The notes below the pieces were generated by a model, which was not told where the DNA came from, ran no database searches, and was given only the letters and a program-made list of their open reading frames with translations. Below, one piece after another: positions 1 through 6,459 of a DNA stretch of 12,528 nt. Position 1 is the first letter of the stretch, and each line of letters starts with the position of its first letter. Position numbers and translations under genes: made by a program. The stretch covers positions 1 through 12,528 of the forward strand of contig JAFAHP010000660.1 in NCBI GenBank assembly GCA_019237175.1, given 5' to 3'. The stretch is from Alphaproteobacteria bacterium (GTDB taxonomy: Bacteria > Pseudomonadota > Alphaproteobacteria > ATCC43930 > CGMCC-115725).

Positions 1-2
1 GC

Positions 3-719
3 CTAAAGAGCATCCTCGGCGAGGCGCAGCGCCGGGGCCTTGTCGCCCAGAACGCAGCACAGCCGGTGCGGGTCGATGTCAAAAAGCGCCAACAGGGCAA
101 GCTCGCGGTCGGCCGCGACATCCCATCCAAGGAAGAGGTTCAGACGATCGTGGCGAAGGCAGAGCGGCGCTGGCGCCCGCTGTTGATCACCGCGGTTTTT
201 ACCGGCCTACGCTCATCCGAACTGCGCGGGCTGACGTGGGATCACGTCGACTTCGAGCGCAAGGTGATTGAGGTCCGCCAGCGGGCCGACCATTGGGGTG
301 CCATTGGTGCACCGAAATCGGCCGCGGGCGAGCGCGAGATCCCGATGTCACCGATGGTCGTCAACGCGCTGAAGGAATGGCGGCTGGCTTGCCCGAAGGG
401 ACCGGGCCGCTTCGTCTTTCCGAACGGCGCGGGCAACATCGAAAGCCACGCCAACATCGCCAATCGAGGTTTCTACGCACTGCAGCGAGCGGCTGGGATC
501 ACGAAAGAGGATGGCAAGCCGAAATATGGGTTGCATGCGCTGCGGCACTTCTTCGCGTCCTGGGCGATCGAGCGCGGGTTTTCAGCGAAGCGCGTGCAGG
601 CGCTGCTCTGCCATAGCTCGATCCAGATGACCTTTGACGTATATGGTCACCTGTTCCCGAGCCTCGAAGACGACCACGCCAAATTCGCAGCCGGTGAGTT
701 GGCGGTGGTCGGTTGCTGA
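3..719 (+). CDS. Tyrosine recombinase/phage-type integrase, 5' end cut by window edge
   Basis: The reading frame is open from the window edge to TGA at 717-719, so the N-terminal part, including most of the core-binding domain, is missing. The visible part is the catalytic domain of a tyrosine recombinase, which cuts and rejoins DNA at attachment sites through a 3'-phosphotyrosine intermediate. The catalytic set can be read in order: Arg in TGLRSSEL, a beta-hairpin Lys in APKSAAGE, HALRH giving His-x-x-Arg, a second His in LCHSS (most relatives have LGHSS, so Gly is replaced by Cys), and the nucleophile Tyr in DVYGHLF. All catalytic residues are present, so the domain looks functional. A GTG at 66 could be read as a start, but it would remove conserved sequence, so I treat the gene as running in from the left. 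It lies about 500 bp before a tRNA 3' fragment, which suggests it is the integrase of an element ending there. Confidence 0.93.
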   Translation, partial: LKSILGEAQRRGLVAQNAAQPVRVDVKKRQQGKLAVGRDIPSKEEVQTIVAKAERRWRPLLITAVFTGLRSSELRGLTWDHVDFERKVIEVRQRADHWGAIGAPKSAAGEREIPMSPMVVNALKEWRLACPKGPGRFVFPNGAGNIESHANIANRGFYALQRAAGITKEDGKPKYGLHALRHFFASWAIERGFSAKRVQALLCHSSIQMTFDVYGHLFPSLEDDHAKFAAGELAVVGC

Positions 720-736
720 TCACTTTTGGCCTAAAC

Positions 737-752
737 TACCGTAATTACCGTA
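737..752. repeat. Short direct repeat TACCGTA x2, period 9
   Basis: Two perfect TACCGTA copies (737-743 and 746-752) are followed by TTTACC. They lie between the integrase stop and the next start codon, on an AT-richer stretch. They could be a regulator site or an arm-type recombinase site, but the sequence alone cannot decide. Confidence 0.45.
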
Positions 753-793
753 TTTACCCCAAAAGGCGATTGGCACCACATGGAGTTTGCAGC

Positions 794-1138
794 ATGACGG
801 AAGTCACCGAAACTCTTGCCGAGGACTGGGCGGCCGTGAAGTTGGAGCCGGACGAGACGGGCTTGCCGATGGCGGTGTGGATCACCGAAAACGACGGCTA
901 TCCCCACGATGTGCGGGTCAAAGTCAGCACCATTCGCGGCGGGCGCGGCTCCTGGAGGGCGGCGCCCTCGATCGCCGTGCGGCCGCAGCCGCGCGAGATT
1001 ATTCCCGGGAGTCTGCCGGCTGCCGATGTCGTGCTCATAAGCCGCTGGATCGAGCTGAACCGCGGCGTGATTATCGACTTCTGGAACGGCGCTATCGGGA
1101 CCCGCCAAGTGCTCGCTCGGCTGCAGAGGCTGTCGTGA
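794..1138 (+). CDS. Small unrecognised protein, possibly DUF4160-like at its C-terminus
   Basis: This encodes 114 residues. I chose ATG 794 because a GGAG at 782-785 lies 8 bases upstream; the longer frame from 713 would overlap the integrase and add a low-quality extension encoded by the TACCGTA repeat. The protein is acidic at its N-terminus and has no signal peptide or membrane segment. The middle reads as short beta strands (MAVWITEND, DVRVKVS). The end (LPAADVVLISRWIELNRGVI, then DFWNGAI) resembles the last helices of small DUF4160-type proteins, which often sit in toxin-antitoxin-like pairs. That resemblance is weak and from memory. The gene follows the integrase in the same direction and precedes the tRNA fragment, so it is probably element cargo or an integrase accessory gene. 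No partner gene is visible. Confidence 0.7.
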   Translation: MTEVTETLAEDWAAVKLEPDETGLPMAVWITENDGYPHDVRVKVSTIRGGRGSWRAAPSIAVRPQPREIIPGSLPAADVVLISRWIELNRGVIIDFWNGAIGTRQVLARLQRLS

Positions 1139-1221
1139 AAAGTCCTTGCGACAAGAACCGCCTATTTTGCGATATGACGACGGTAAGTAATTGGCAATTA
1201 TTAGATATCTATCCTCGAAGC

Positions 1222-1271
1222 GCGGCATCATAATCCCAAGGTCGGGGGTTCAAATCCCTCCCCCGCTACCA
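1222..1271 (+). other. 3' half of a CAU-anticodon (Met-like) tRNA; candidate attachment site (attR)
   Basis: The spacing of a tRNA 3' half is exact: anticodon-loop ATCATAA at 1227-1233 (CAT at 1229-1231), a 5-nt variable loop at 1239-1243, a T-arm with GGGGG (1244-1248), TTCAAAT loop and CCCTC (1256-1260) forming five pairs including one G-T, then 3' acceptor strand CCCCGCT (1261-1267), discriminator A and encoded CCA (1269-1271). The matching 5' half is absent upstream: the preceding bases are AT-rich and show no D-arm or acceptor strand, and the anticodon stem is largely unpaired. Just upstream is a perfect inverted repeat TAATTG-G-CAATTA (1188-1200). With an integrase 500 bp to the left, this is best explained as the tRNA fragment left at the far end of an integrated element. 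Confidence 0.8.
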
Positions 1272-1505
1272 CCTCAGGTTAGTGAAATCGCAAGAGTTTG
1301 GCCGATCGGGCCGAAAGGGCATCAGCCGATATGGCGGCCAGCTAAGTTGGAGATCGGCACCGAGCTCGCTTGCCCCCGTCTGCCCGCTTTACCTCCCTGG
1401 TGCGCGGGAAAGTATCTTGGCACTCGCCGGCAAACTCGCGTGTCATCTGCTCCACGCAAACCGGCAGCGGAGCTATGGACACCTTGATCGAGGTCACACG
1501 GCGCG

Positions 1506-1688
1506 ATGCTCAGCAAAGACCTTTTCTTCGGCATCAACATTTTGACCCTGGTGGGCCTCATCTTGACCGGCTTCGGCCTCACCTTGCACCGAATGGCACG
1601 AGCCGGCCTGCCCTTGACGATCGGCGTAATGGGCATGGGGACGGCCCTGGTGCTGGCAGGGCTGTACGCGAGCGGCTGGCCGCATTAA
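1506..1688 (+). CDS. Small two-helix membrane protein, unrecognised
   Basis: This encodes 60 residues. There are two hydrophobic segments, about residues 7-26 (FFGINILTLVGLILTGFGL) and about 35-56 (glycine-rich, ending in a tryptophan), joined by a short basic loop (HRMARAG). This is a typical small inner-membrane hairpin protein. A GAGG at about 1489-1492 is rather far from ATG 1506, so translation initiation looks weak. The stop codon lies inside the first copy of a 16-bp tandem repeat. It is the first probable gene to the right of the tRNA fragment and so may be ordinary chromosomal sequence. I do not recognise a named family; its membrane character and lack of internal stops are the main support. 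Confidence 0.6.
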   Translation: MLSKDLFFGINILTLVGLILTGFGLTLHRMARAGLPLTIGVMGMGTALVLAGLYASGWPH

Positions 1689-1710
1689 GGATCAGCCGCA
1701 TTAGGGATCA
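1679..1710. repeat. 16-bp tandem repeat, two copies
   Basis: GCCGCATTAAGGATCA (1679-1694) is followed immediately by GCCGCATTAGGGATCA (1695-1710), with one mismatch. The first copy carries the stop codon of the small membrane protein. It looks like a local slippage duplication at the gene end. Confidence 0.8.
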
Positions 1711-1873
1711 TCGTGCCCGCGGAGCACAGAACCTGAACATTCGACCGCCCCAGCATGACGAGGTGTTGCAAGAAGTGATGCCGGACGGATCTCCTTCGAG
1801 CACTTCCCGGTGATGGAGCCTGGCAGTAGTGCAAAGGAGCTGGGGCCAGTGGGCCAAAGAACCTGGCGTCCGC

Positions 1874-1906
1874 AAAAGGCCAGGAGCGGCGTTCGCCGCT
1901 CCTGGC
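1874..1906 (-). terminator. Intrinsic terminator for the minus-strand PRC-barrel gene
   Basis: There is a perfect 12-bp stem, GCCAGGAGCGGC (1879-1890) with GCCGCTCCTGGC (1895-1906), closed by a 4-nt loop. Read on the minus strand, it begins about 25 bp after the stop of the PRC-barrel gene and is followed by TTTT (AAAA at 1874-1877 on the plus strand). The plus side has no comparable T run, so it probably acts on the minus strand. Confidence 0.75.
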
Positions 1907-1930
1907 ACCACATTTGCGGCGTTCTGCGCC

Positions 1931-2311
1931 TTACCAATAAGGGGAAGCGCGATAGTAATCGTGAATGTTGCGCTCCCACCCGCGATCTATTGTCCCAGTG
2001 TCCCAGCCGCTCGCGAGCGCCGGCGCGCCGCGGAGCTGCTGATCCGTGATATTGAGTTCGTAGGCATCGAGATTTTCGTTGTAACGCAGAACGCTCCACG
2101 GCAGCGCGTGGTATTCGTCACCGATACCCAGAAATCCCCCGAACGACATCACCGCATAGGCGACTTTACCGCCACGTTTGTCGATCATGACACGTTCGAT
2201 TGTGCCGACCTTGTCGCCATTGCTGCGACGCACTGGCGTGCCTTCGACCTTGTCGCTGGCAATCAAGCGCGTCGTCTCACGAGCCGAAACATCCGTCGCG
2301 ACGTCAACCAT
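1931..2311 (-). CDS. PRC-barrel domain protein, single domain
   Basis: This encodes 126 residues. Two adjacent ATG codons occur; I prefer the inner one (2311) because GGAGG then lies 5 bases upstream, against 2 bases for the outer. A PRC-barrel beta fold covers roughly residues 18-100, recognisable from the chain of motifs GTPVRRSNGDKVGTIERV, DKRGGKVAYAVMSFGGFLGIGD and YHALPW. The core motif order matches the exported PRC protein encoded at 2945-3658. No signal peptide is present, so this one is predicted to be cytoplasmic. PRC-barrel proteins of this type are common in alphaproteobacterial stress regulons, but their biochemical role is not established. The tail after residue 100 is tryptophan- and tyrosine-rich. 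An EcfG-like promoter (imperfect -10) lies upstream and a strong terminator downstream, so it looks monocistronic. Confidence 0.9.
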   Translation of the reverse strand: MVDVATDVSARETTRLIASDKVEGTPVRRSNGDKVGTIERVMIDKRGGKVAYAVMSFGGFLGIGDEYHALPWSVLRYNENLDAYELNITDQQLRGAPALASGWDTGTIDRGWERNIHDYYRASPYW

Positions 2312-2344
2312 CATAACCTCCGCATTAATCCGTCATTTGAGGTA

Positions 2345-2370
2345 AAGGACAAAATGTGACGCCGAGTTCC
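2345..2370 (-). promoter_or_regulatory. Possible EcfG-type promoter for the minus-strand PRC-barrel gene
   Basis: On the minus strand GGAAC (2370-2366) is followed by 17 bp and CCTT (2348-2345). The -35 is perfect, while the -10 differs from CGTT at one base. It lies about 35 bp before the start codon, which is a suitable distance. Confidence 0.4.
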
Positions 2371-2548
2371 GTCGATCACGGCCAATAAGAATTATCCTAT
2401 TGGTCCGAGCCGGAGTTGCCGGAGCGGCAGTTCGGGTCAGCAACATCGTGCGGCTCGAGGTCGTGCAGTGCCGCGGTCAATTTCTCCCGCCGGAAATTCC
2501 GCGCTAGCCTCGCGAGCCTCCAAGCGGTCGGCGGCTGTCTGACTAACG

Positions 2549-2574
2549 GGAACCGACGACCGATGTGGTCTGTT
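2549..2574 (+). promoter_or_regulatory. EcfG-type promoter before the CsbD-like pseudogene
   Basis: GGAAC (2549-2553), a 17-bp spacer, and TGTT (2571-2574) match the general-stress sigma pattern with one -10 change. The transcript would begin near 2581, just before the GAGGA ribosome-binding sequence and GTG 2599. It could also serve the 26-residue peptide gene at 2795. Confidence 0.5.
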
Positions 2575-2598
2575 TTCGATTTTGACGAGGAAATCGGA

Positions 2599-2793
2599 GT
2601 GGACGAAGATCGCATCGCCGGCTGCTGAGAAATCACTGGCGCAACCAAAAAAGCGGTCGGCCGCGCTACCGGCGATCATGAAGCAGGACAACGCGGAGAC
2701 TCGAGCACGCAGTGCGGCGGGCTGTCTGCGGATGCAGCGCGCGAGATCCTCGACAAAGAATCAATGGGTCTGGAGCCGCTAGAGGAGCGCTAA
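2599..2793 (+). pseudogene. CsbD-like stress protein gene broken by an internal TGA
   Basis: From GTG 2599, which has GAGGA at 2587-2591, the frame reads VDEDRIAGC, then TGA at 2626-2628, then EITGATKKAVGRATGD, and continues open to TAA at 2791-2793. The start resembles the CsbD opening (DKDRIxGxAKExxG) and the following block resembles its KxAVGKATGD signature. The total of about 64 codons is the normal length for a CsbD-family protein, a small hydrophilic stress protein of unclear function. Where relatives have Ala-Ala-Lys, this sequence has Cys-stop, so a codon appears to be lost as well as a stop gained. No good restart codon follows the TGA. The end of the frame lies 1 nt before the next ATG, as in a coupled pair. 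The second half is less typical of the family, so an additional frameshift is possible. An EcfG-type promoter directly upstream fits a stress gene. Confidence 0.55.
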
Positions 2794-2794
2794 A

Positions 2795-2875
2795 ATGGGT
2801 AAGGGAATTCTGCTGTGGTTGCTCGGTATCCCGATTCCAATAATCATCCTTTTATACCTGTTCCACGTGGTTTAG
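2795..2875 (+). CDS. 26-residue single-helix membrane peptide
   Basis: This encodes MGKG followed by ILLWLLGIPIPIIILLYLF and HVV. One strongly hydrophobic helix has a Pro-Ile-Pro kink in the middle and a lysine on the N-terminal side. A good ribosome-binding site (GAGGAG at 2782-2787) lies 7 bases before the ATG. Tiny peptides of nearly this form are, from memory, common in rhizobial genomes, usually unannotated or called hypothetical. The gene begins 1 nt after the end of the CsbD-like frame, so the two were probably translated together. Its function is unknown; it may modulate a membrane protein. Confidence 0.75.
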   Translation: MGKGILLWLLGIPIPIIILLYLFHVV

Positions 2876-2885
2876 CGATGAGATC

Positions 2886-2911
2886 GGAACTTCGGCGAAT
2901 TCAGTGTCGTT
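2886..2911 (+). promoter_or_regulatory. EcfG-type general-stress promoter for the exported PRC-barrel gene
   Basis: GGAAC (2886-2890), a 17-bp spacer, and CGTT (2908-2911) give a full match to the pattern recognised by EcfG sigma factors. The start codon is 34 bp beyond the -10, leaving room for the GGAGG ribosome-binding site at 2936-2940. This is the best promoter match in the window. Confidence 0.7.
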
Positions 2912-2944
2912 AGAACGTGTGAGTTCAATATATCGGAGGAATCG

Positions 2945-3658
2945 ATGACCAGAACGAACTTGACGGCTGCCGTCGCAGCAATCCTGATGGCAACGTCACC
3001 GCTGGCCTATGCACAGTCTACGACGGTGCCGCGCGAAGTGACAGCAACCAACCCGACCGGTACCGAAATCCACGATAATCAGGTCCGCGCCAGCAAAATG
3101 CTCGGCAGCACCGTCTACGATCTCCAGAACCGTGACATCGGTTCGGTCAAGGATCTGATTATCAATAAGAATGGTCGGGTCGCTGCCGCCGTAATCGATG
3201 TCGGGACGTTTCTCGGTATGGGCGGGAAGTATGTAGCGGTGCCGCCGAGCGCGATTAAAACCGACAACAATCGGCTTACCTTGGACATGACCAAGGAGCA
3301 GTTGCAACAGGCGCAAGCCTACAATCTGGAGAACCCGAACACTGGATCCGGCTCGACCACCTCGCCTGTTAGCGGGGGGCACATCGGTTCGGTCAAGGAT
3401 CTCATTATCAACAAGAATGGTCGGGTCGCCGCCGCCGTCATCGATGTCGGGACGTTTCTCGGCATGGGCGGGAAGTATGTAGCGGTGCCGCCGAGCGTGA
3501 TTAAAACCGACAACAATCGGCTTACCTTGGACATCACCAAGGAGCAGTTGCAACAGGCGCAAGCCTACAATCTGGAGAACCCGAACACCGGATCCGGCTC
3601 AACCACCTCGCCTGTTACCGGCGGGCACATCGGTTCGGAGAGCGGCACCAACCGCTAA
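2945..3658 (+). CDS. Exported protein with tandemly duplicated PRC-barrel segment
   Basis: This encodes 237 residues. GGAGG lies 4 bases before ATG 2945. A signal peptide covers residues 1-23: basic start, hydrophobic core, and AYA before Gln24, so the protein is predicted to be periplasmic. A first PRC-barrel domain covers about 50-127, opening with the strand KMLGSTVYDLQNRD. Residues 65-146 are then repeated almost exactly as 147-228, followed by a short third start (IGS). The second copy lacks the opening strand of the fold, being joined through a flexible Gly/Ser/Thr linker (about 130-146). It is therefore either an incomplete barrel or it borrows a strand. The repeat unit is 82 residues and in frame. 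Related single-domain exported proteins are about 150-160 residues, so this is an enlarged member. The fold is recognisable, but the ligand is unknown. A full EcfG-type promoter upstream suggests stress induction. Confidence 0.9.
   Translation: MTRTNLTAAVAAILMATSPLAYAQSTTVPREVTATNPTGTEIHDNQVRASKMLGSTVYDLQNRDIGSVKDLIINKNGRVAAAVIDVGTFLGMGGKYVAVPPSAIKTDNNRLTLDMTKEQLQQAQAYNLENPNTGSGSTTSPVSGGHIGSVKDLIINKNGRVAAAVIDVGTFLGMGGKYVAVPPSVIKTDNNRLTLDITKEQLQQAQAYNLENPNTGSGSTTSPVTGGHIGSESGTNR
3136..3627 (+). repeat. In-frame 246-bp tandem duplication, two copies
   Basis: Copy 1 (3136-3381) and copy 2 (3382-3627) align without gaps and differ at about 11 positions by eye, roughly 95% identity. About eight changes are silent and three alter a residue (Ala to Val, Met to Ile, Ser to Thr). 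The first bases of a third unit, CATCGGTTCGG, begin at 3628. The duplication lies within the PRC-barrel gene. Confidence 0.92.
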
Positions 3659-3936
3659 ACAGTGCTTCAAACGGGCGGCGGGGCGGCGGCGTAGCTGCCG
3701 GACCGCCGCTATTATTGCGATTGGCGGGAGACCGGGCCGCGCCGGCTCAGATACCCCAGCCCAACCGAGTCCTGCGTGCCCGCATGCAATGCCTGTCAAT
3801 TTGACGGCTGGCGTCCGCTCTGCCTACTCCAGTCTTCCTGGCCGGGGCCCACGCGTGCCATCTCCAAACCGGTGACTGTCGTTGTCGGTCCTGGTCTTCT
3901 TGGCCTGCCTTACTGCCCAAACGCTGGTCGCCCGCG
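3659..3936. other. Non-coding gap between convergent genes
   Basis: Apart from the possible hairpin near its left end, I see no supported gene, repeat or site in this 278-bp stretch. Reading frames across it have unusual composition and no ribosome-binding site. Confidence 0.5.
3683..3713 (+). terminator. Possible terminator after the exported PRC-barrel gene
   Basis: GCGGCGG (3683-3689) can pair with CCGCCGC (3703-3709) around a 13-nt loop, followed by the T-rich TATTATT. It begins 25 bp after the stop codon. The loop is long and the T run is interrupted, so support is modest. Confidence 0.35.
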
Positions 3937-6393
3937 TCAACCTTCACGATCGGCAAGTATCTCGGAGAGTTTAGTCGCCAGTTCTGCCGGCCGAAAAGGT
4001 TTGGCAATAAATTCAAACGCTTCCGACGTTAGAGCCAATCGGGACTCGTCTACCATATAGCCTGAGTTTAGCAAGATTTTGAGATCGGGGTTCAGTTTAC
4101 GCGCGGCGCGCGCCAGATCGAGGCCGCTTACGCCGCCGGGTAGTAGAATGTCACTGATTAAAACCTGTACCGAATTGTCCCGCTGCAGCTCTCTCAACGC
4201 ATCTTGGCCATTGCCGACTGCGACGGTGCCATAACCGAGATGCGATAGCAGCTCGGTGGCGAGTTCGCGCAACTCTACGTTGTCCTCGACAATAAGGACA
4301 TTTGTATTGCCCCTCAGTGCATGAGGGAGAGCTCTCCACGGCATCTCAGGTTCGACATCCCCCTTCGCTCGCGGGAAATAAAGACAAATTGTCGTGCCCT
4401 TAGCCAATTTGCTCTTGATACGCGCAATCCCTCCACATTGCTTAACAAACCCGTAGACTTGAGCTAAGCCCAAGCCCGTACCCTTCCCCGCCTCTTTCGT
4501 GGTGTAGAACGGTTCAAAGGCGCGAGCGATGACCTTCTTGCTCATGCCGCAGCCGGTATCGGCAACAGAAACTGCCACATACTCGCCGGGAGGCAATTCG
4601 ATCTCGTCCCTAGCACCCATTGCGATATTTTCGGCAGCTATGGTGAGGCGCCCTGATCCGTCCATCGCGTCGCGGGCATTCGCCGCGAGATTTAGCAGGG
4701 CGGCTTCGAATTGGCCTGGATCGAGGCGGCAGGTCCAGAGATTCGGTTGCGAACCAAGCACAATTTCGATCCCCTCGCCGACCGTCTTCTGGCAGAGGGT
4801 CGTCATATCACGCATCAGGCGATCAACGCTGACGATCTTGGGGCGAATCTCTTGAGGGCGAGAAAAAGCGACAAGCTGCTCGGTCAACCCGGACCCCCGC
4901 CATGCGGCCCGCAACGCTGCGTCCAGGTATCGGAAGGCGGACCCTTGGTCCGGCAACTTCGCGGCGAGCACCTCGAGATTTCCGATGATCGCCGTCAAGA
5001 GATTGTTGAAATCGTGAGCCACCCCGCCCGTCAGCTGGCCGATCGTCTCCATCTTCAGCGCATGGTGAAGCTGTTCTTCTGCCGCCAGCTTTTCGGTCAG
5101 ATCGCGGATGAAGCCGTTGAACAGGTAGCGATCACCACGTTTCAGCGATGTGACACTCAATTCGACCGTGATCTCTTTGCCGTCGCGACGCAGCGCCTGC
5201 ATCTGTACGCGCCGGTCGAGGATGCGCGATACCCCGGTCAGGAGGAACTCCGCGACCCCCCGGCGATGACGTTCTCGTTCTCTTGTCGGTAGGATGAGAG
5301 TGTCGAGGCTCTTTCCAACCGCCTCCTGTCGGGACCAGCCGAATATCTTTTCAGCTTGAGGGTTCCATTCGCGCACGGTCCCCGAATCATCTATCTGCAC
5401 AAAGCCATCGAGGGCAGTCTCGATTATGCCGCGAGCCAACTCTGCACTTTCGGCAAGCGATTGCTGCGCCGCCCGGCGCTCGGTGATGTCACGCGTGATC
5501 TTGGCGAAGCCCACCAGCCTGCCTGCGCCATCGCGAACCGGGTCGATTACAACGCTTGCCCAGAAACGTTGGCCGTCCTTGCGTAGCCGCCACCCCTCGG
5601 CCTCGAACTTTCCTTCGCGCACCGCGGTCGCCAAGGCTCGTTGCGGCACCCCCTCCGCGCGATCCTTGTCCGTATAAAAGCGGGAGAAATGCTGACCGAT
5701 GATCTCCTCTGCCGTATAGCCCTTGATCCGTTCGGCGCCGGCGTTCCAGCTGACCACGGTGCCCTCGGTATCGAGCATAAAGATCGCGTAGTCCGTGACG
5801 CTTTGGACAAGCATCCGCAGGTCGCGTTCGCTCTCTGTAAGTTTCGCCGAGGTTAATTTCAACGCCTCTGTTTGCTCCTCGACATTCTGCTCGAGGATCG
5901 TGTTGAGCCGCCGCAGCGCCTGCTCTGCGATCTTGCTATCGGTAATGTCGACCAGCATGTTTACCGCGCCAATCAGCCTACCCGAGCGGTCATGCAGCGG
6001 TGTCGGATAGGGTAGGATCGGGACACGCGTACCATCAGGCCGTTCGATGATCGCTTCCGTTCCCCTGACCGGCCGGTCTTGTTTTAGCGCGATCGCCATC
6101 GGACACTCATCATGCGCCATTGGCCGGCCGTCCGGCCAAAACAGGCGCCAACTGACGCACCATTGATCGGAGCCGGCCACCGGTCTGCGGCCGGCCAAGT
6201 CGACCGCGGCTTGATTGTAGAATGTGATCCGCCCCTGGGCGTCAGTCGTGTAGATCGCCGTCGGCAAAGCTTCCAGAAGTTCCCGATAAGAGTGGCTCAG
6301 ATTATTCTGTTCATTATGACCCCGGTCCGGATCGTGCGTCCCGGTGACCAGGCCGTCGGACAACCGTCCGATTGAGCTTACGAGCGACGCCAT
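3937..6393 (-). CDS. Hybrid sensor histidine kinase: three PAS domains, HisKA, HATPase, receiver
   Basis: This encodes 818 residues. GGAGG lies 7 bases before the ATG. There is no membrane segment or signal peptide, so it is a cytoplasmic sensor. Order: PAS 1 about 33-152, coiled coil about 153-192, PAS 2 about 193-305, PAS 3 about 316-432, dimerisation/phosphoacceptor helices with His460 in GGVAHDFNNLL, ATP-binding domain about 555-675 (N-box LLNLAANARDAM with Asn568 and Asn572, DTGCGM, FEPFYTTK, GKGTGLGL), and receiver about 698-812 with Asp704, acceptor Asp748, Ser777 and Lys798. All catalytic residues are present. The H-box DFNN form is typical of large rhizobial hybrid kinases. Phosphate is predicted to pass from His460 to Asp748, so an external phosphotransfer or response protein is expected; none is encoded here. 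The signal sensed is unknown. The gene is divergent from the permease gene, and no clear promoter of its own was found. Confidence 0.96.
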   Translation of the reverse strand: MASLVSSIGRLSDGLVTGTHDPDRGHNEQNNLSHSYRELLEALPTAIYTTDAQGRITFYNQAAVDLAGRRPVAGSDQWCVSWRLFWPDGRPMAHDECPMAIALKQDRPVRGTEAIIERPDGTRVPILPYPTPLHDRSGRLIGAVNMLVDITDSKIAEQALRRLNTILEQNVEEQTEALKLTSAKLTESERDLRMLVQSVTDYAIFMLDTEGTVVSWNAGAERIKGYTAEEIIGQHFSRFYTDKDRAEGVPQRALATAVREGKFEAEGWRLRKDGQRFWASVVIDPVRDGAGRLVGFAKITRDITERRAAQQSLAESAELARGIIETALDGFVQIDDSGTVREWNPQAEKIFGWSRQEAVGKSLDTLILPTRERERHRRGVAEFLLTGVSRILDRRVQMQALRRDGKEITVELSVTSLKRGDRYLFNGFIRDLTEKLAAEEQLHHALKMETIGQLTGGVAHDFNNLLTAIIGNLEVLAAKLPDQGSAFRYLDAALRAAWRGSGLTEQLVAFSRPQEIRPKIVSVDRLMRDMTTLCQKTVGEGIEIVLGSQPNLWTCRLDPGQFEAALLNLAANARDAMDGSGRLTIAAENIAMGARDEIELPPGEYVAVSVADTGCGMSKKVIARAFEPFYTTKEAGKGTGLGLAQVYGFVKQCGGIARIKSKLAKGTTICLYFPRAKGDVEPEMPWRALPHALRGNTNVLIVEDNVELRELATELLSHLGYGTVAVGNGQDALRELQRDNSVQVLISDILLPGGVSGLDLARAARKLNPDLKILLNSGYMVDESRLALTSEAFEFIAKPFRPAELATKLSEILADREG

Positions 6394-6427
6394 GACCCGA
6401 CCTCCCTTCGCCGCGGGCCGTCAACAG

Positions 6428-6453
6428 GGAACCTCTGGCGCGCCGGCGCTGTT
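6428..6453 (+). promoter_or_regulatory. EcfG-like promoter pointing at the permease gene
   Basis: GGAAC (6428-6432), 17 bp, and TGTT (6450-6453). It is about 300 bp from the permease start codon, too far for a simple promoter but suitable for a small RNA or a long leader. Confidence 0.4.
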
Positions 6454-6459
6454 TAAACG

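Noticed and set aside
713..793. N-terminal extension of the gene at 794 from ATG 713
   Set aside because: It overlaps the integrase stop, has no ribosome-binding site, and its residues derive from the TACCGTA repeat.
1191..1636. Several reading frames of 87-147 codons over the region after the tRNA fragment, on both strands
   Set aside because: They cross the tRNA fragment or the small membrane gene, have low-complexity Arg/Pro/Ser composition and lack initiation signals.
1701..2099. Minus-strand frame of 132 codons
   Set aside because: It overlaps the PRC-barrel gene in another frame and runs through its terminator hairpin. The part at 1701-1870 could be decayed coding sequence, but I cannot identify it.
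2382..2403. Inverted repeat CCAATA-N10-TATTGG
   Set aside because: Only 6 bp per arm with a 10-bp AT-rich centre. It could be an operator but is near chance expectation.
2626..2628. TGA in the CsbD-like gene as a selenocysteine codon
   Set aside because: CsbD is not a selenoprotein family and no insertion-element hairpin is evident. A nonsense mutation is simpler.
2397..2691. Minus-strand frames of 83-84 codons opposite the CsbD-like pseudogene
   Set aside because: They are antisense to the recognisable CsbD-like sequence, without ribosome-binding sites or family signatures.
3136..3627. The 246-bp duplication as a mobile element or CRISPR
   Set aside because: The units are coding, in frame, directly adjacent and without spacers or terminal inverted repeats.
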